This document shows positions 4,940 through 6,242 of a stretch of DNA of 6,242 nucleotides, piece after piece; within the stretch, counting starts at the first letter, position 1, and every line of letters begins with the position of its first letter. The position numbers and the translations under genes were made by a program. The DNA comes from QPIN01 sp964535875 (lineage in GTDB: Bacteria > Pseudomonadota > Gammaproteobacteria > Methylococcales > Methylomonadaceae): positions 1 through 6,242 of the forward strand of contig CAZHUE010000178.1 in NCBI GenBank assembly GCA_964535875.1, given 5' to 3'. Below the pieces are notes generated by a model. The model was not told the origin of the DNA and did not search any database. It worked only from the letters and a program-made list of their open reading frames with translations.

Positions 4940-6242
4940 TTAAGGCAATTCCAACAAGGCTTCAAGTTCACTTAAACTTTGTTCTATATCAACAGCCTCA
5001 TCCATTCTCTGTTGTAAAAAATTAGCGATAGCTTCATTTTTAGCGATGGCCTCATCAATTCTTGGGTCTGCCCCTGCTTGATAGGCTCCAACACTAATCA
5101 AGTCTTTATTTTGCTGGTAAAGAGAATATAATCGCCTAAGACTTTTTGCCAAGTCCATATGCTTTTCACTGGCAATATCAGGCATTACTCGGCTAATTGA
5201 TGCCTCTATATCAATGGCAGGAAAATGTCCCGATTCAGCCAGACTTCTGGATAAAACAACATGCCCATCCAGCACACCCCTTGCTGCATCAGCTATAGGG
5301 TCGTTATTATCATCCCCTTCTGCTAACACGGTATAAAAAGCCGTAATTGACCCACCACCCTCATCAGCATTACCTGCTCTTTCAACTAAATGAGGCAATT
5401 TAGCAAAAACGGAAGGTGGATAACCCTTCGTTGCAGGAGGTTCATCTATTGCCAGGGCAATTTCTCTATGTGCTTGCGCATAGCGCGTGAGTGAATCCAT
5501 TAATAAGAGAACATCCATCCCTTGGTCTCTATAATATTCTGCAATACTGGTGGCTAACATCGCGCCATGTACTCGCATTAAGGGAGGGTCATCAGCTGGT
5601 GAAGCAACCACAACTGATCGTTTCATTCCTTCTTCACCCAGTATTTTCAATACAAATTCGTTAACCTCTCGTCCTCTTTCTCCTATCAAGCCTACAACCA
5701 CAACATCTGCACTGGTAAATTTTGTCATCATCCCTAATAACACACTTTTCCCCACTCCTGTTCCTGCAAATAAACCCATTCGTTGACCACGGCCTACCGC
5801 CAATATTGAGTTTATGGCTCTAACCCCAACATCCAATGGTTCTCGAATTGGCTTTCTTGAAAGTGGATTAATCGGTGTTCCCCCTAAAGTAATTTTTGCA
5901 TCTGTCTTTAAGGGTCCTTTTTCATCCAAGGCATTGCCTGCTCCATCCAACACTCGCCCTAAAAGACCTAAACCAACATTTGCCAAGCTATTTTTCCCTA
6001 ACGGAATAACTCTGCACCATGGTTCTAACCCATCTGTCTTTCCTGTTGGCATTAAAAAAATTTTACCACTTGAAAAGCCAACAACCTCAGCGCCTATTTT
6101 TTCCCCAGCTTTAGTCTCCACCTGACAAAGCGATCCAATAGATGCTCTACAGCCTTCTGCCTCTAATGTTAACCCAACCATCCGAGATAGTTTTCCTTCC
6201 ACGATTAAATCAGGAATATCTTTTAATCTTTCTGAATAGGGT
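4940..6242 (-). CDS. fliI: flagellum-specific export ATPase FliI (partial, 5' end outside the window)
   Basis: ATPase of the flagellar type III export apparatus, related to the F1 beta subunit. It hydrolyses ATP at the membrane base to help unfold and feed substrates to the gate. The frame is open to the right edge: before the GTG codon at 6202, residues PYSERLKDIPDLI continue upstream, so that GTG is not the start and perhaps 10-25 N-terminal residues are missing. Counting from 6202, the Walker A motif is AGTGVGKS (146-153, K152), catalytic Glu is in GERGREV (E175), and Walker B is VLLLMDSLTRYA (D236). PPSVFAKLPHLVERAG is at 262-277 and the ATPase alpha/beta signature PAIDIEASIS at 328-337. 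The C-terminal helical domain ends in SELEALLELP. All motifs are intact. FliJ follows 9 bp downstream. Glu/Asp and GERGREV features distinguish it from Rho; virulence-type homologues (SctN) are excluded by the fliJ-fliK context. Confidence 0.97.
   Translation of the reverse strand, partial: PYSERLKDIPDLIVEGKLSRMVGLTLEAEGCRASIGSLCQVETKAGEKIGAEVVGFSSGKIFLMPTGKTDGLEPWCRVIPLGKNSLANVGLGLLGRVLDGAGNALDEKGPLKTDAKITLGGTPINPLSRKPIREPLDVGVRAINSILAVGRGQRMGLFAGTGVGKSVLLGMMTKFTSADVVVVGLIGERGREVNEFVLKILGEEGMKRSVVVASPADDPPLMRVHGAMLATSIAEYYRDQGMDVLLLMDSLTRYAQAHREIALAIDEPPATKGYPPSVFAKLPHLVERAGNADEGGGSITAFYTVLAEGDDNNDPIADAARGVLDGHVVLSRSLAESGHFPAIDIEASISRVMPDIASEKHMDLAKSLRRLYSLYQQNKDLISVGAYQAGADPRIDEAIAKNEAIANFLQQRMDEAVDIEQSLSELEALLELP

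Noticed and set aside
5550..6125. Two plus-strand reading frames inside fliI
   Set aside because: They mirror the strongly conserved fliI coding strand; composition is that of an antisense shadow.

Overview
The window looks like chromosomal DNA from an AT-rich, flagellated proteobacterium, most likely a gammaproteobacterium. This rests on the fliI-fliJ-fliK order, a long FliK with a typical C-terminal hook-length domain, and a RegB/RegA (PrrB/PrrA, RoxS/RoxR) redox two-component pair. The species cannot be named from the sequence alone. All intact genes are on the minus strand.

Right part (2784-6242, minus strand): the 3' part of a flagellar type III export operon. It holds fliI (export ATPase, 5' end outside the window), fliJ (ATPase stalk/chaperone escort) and fliK (hook-length ruler), with gaps of 9 and 26 bp. 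Together they energise export, deliver substrates to the export gate and switch export from hook to filament proteins. The fliL that often follows fliK is not present next to it here.

Middle part (about 1698-2783): about 1.1 kb with no intact gene, mostly decayed transposon DNA. A remnant of an IS256-family transposase (1862-2051, plus strand) is followed by an IS200/IS605-type element. That element has matching subterminal hairpins at 2056-2074 and 2718-2736 and a tnpA pseudogene (2153-2580) carrying two +1 frameshifts and one nonsense codon. Just beyond it, at 2755-2779, lies a sequence resembling an IS256-family terminal inverted repeat, ending 4 bp from the fliK stop codon. The simplest reading is that an IS200-like element inserted into the 3' end of an IS256-like element that had itself landed just downstream of fliK.

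Left part (1-1697, minus strand): regB, a six-TM redox/quinone-sensing histidine kinase, followed after 47 bp by regA, its response regulator. RegA is cut by the window edge after its receiver domain. The pair is expected to adjust respiratory and redox genes to oxygen or quinone state. Their position beside flagellar genes probably results from the transposon-associated junction rather than a functional link.

No CRISPR array, tRNA, rRNA or clear novel system was found. The points most worth a second look are the nested insertion elements with covarying end hairpins, and a possible truncated coding tail directly upstream of regB.
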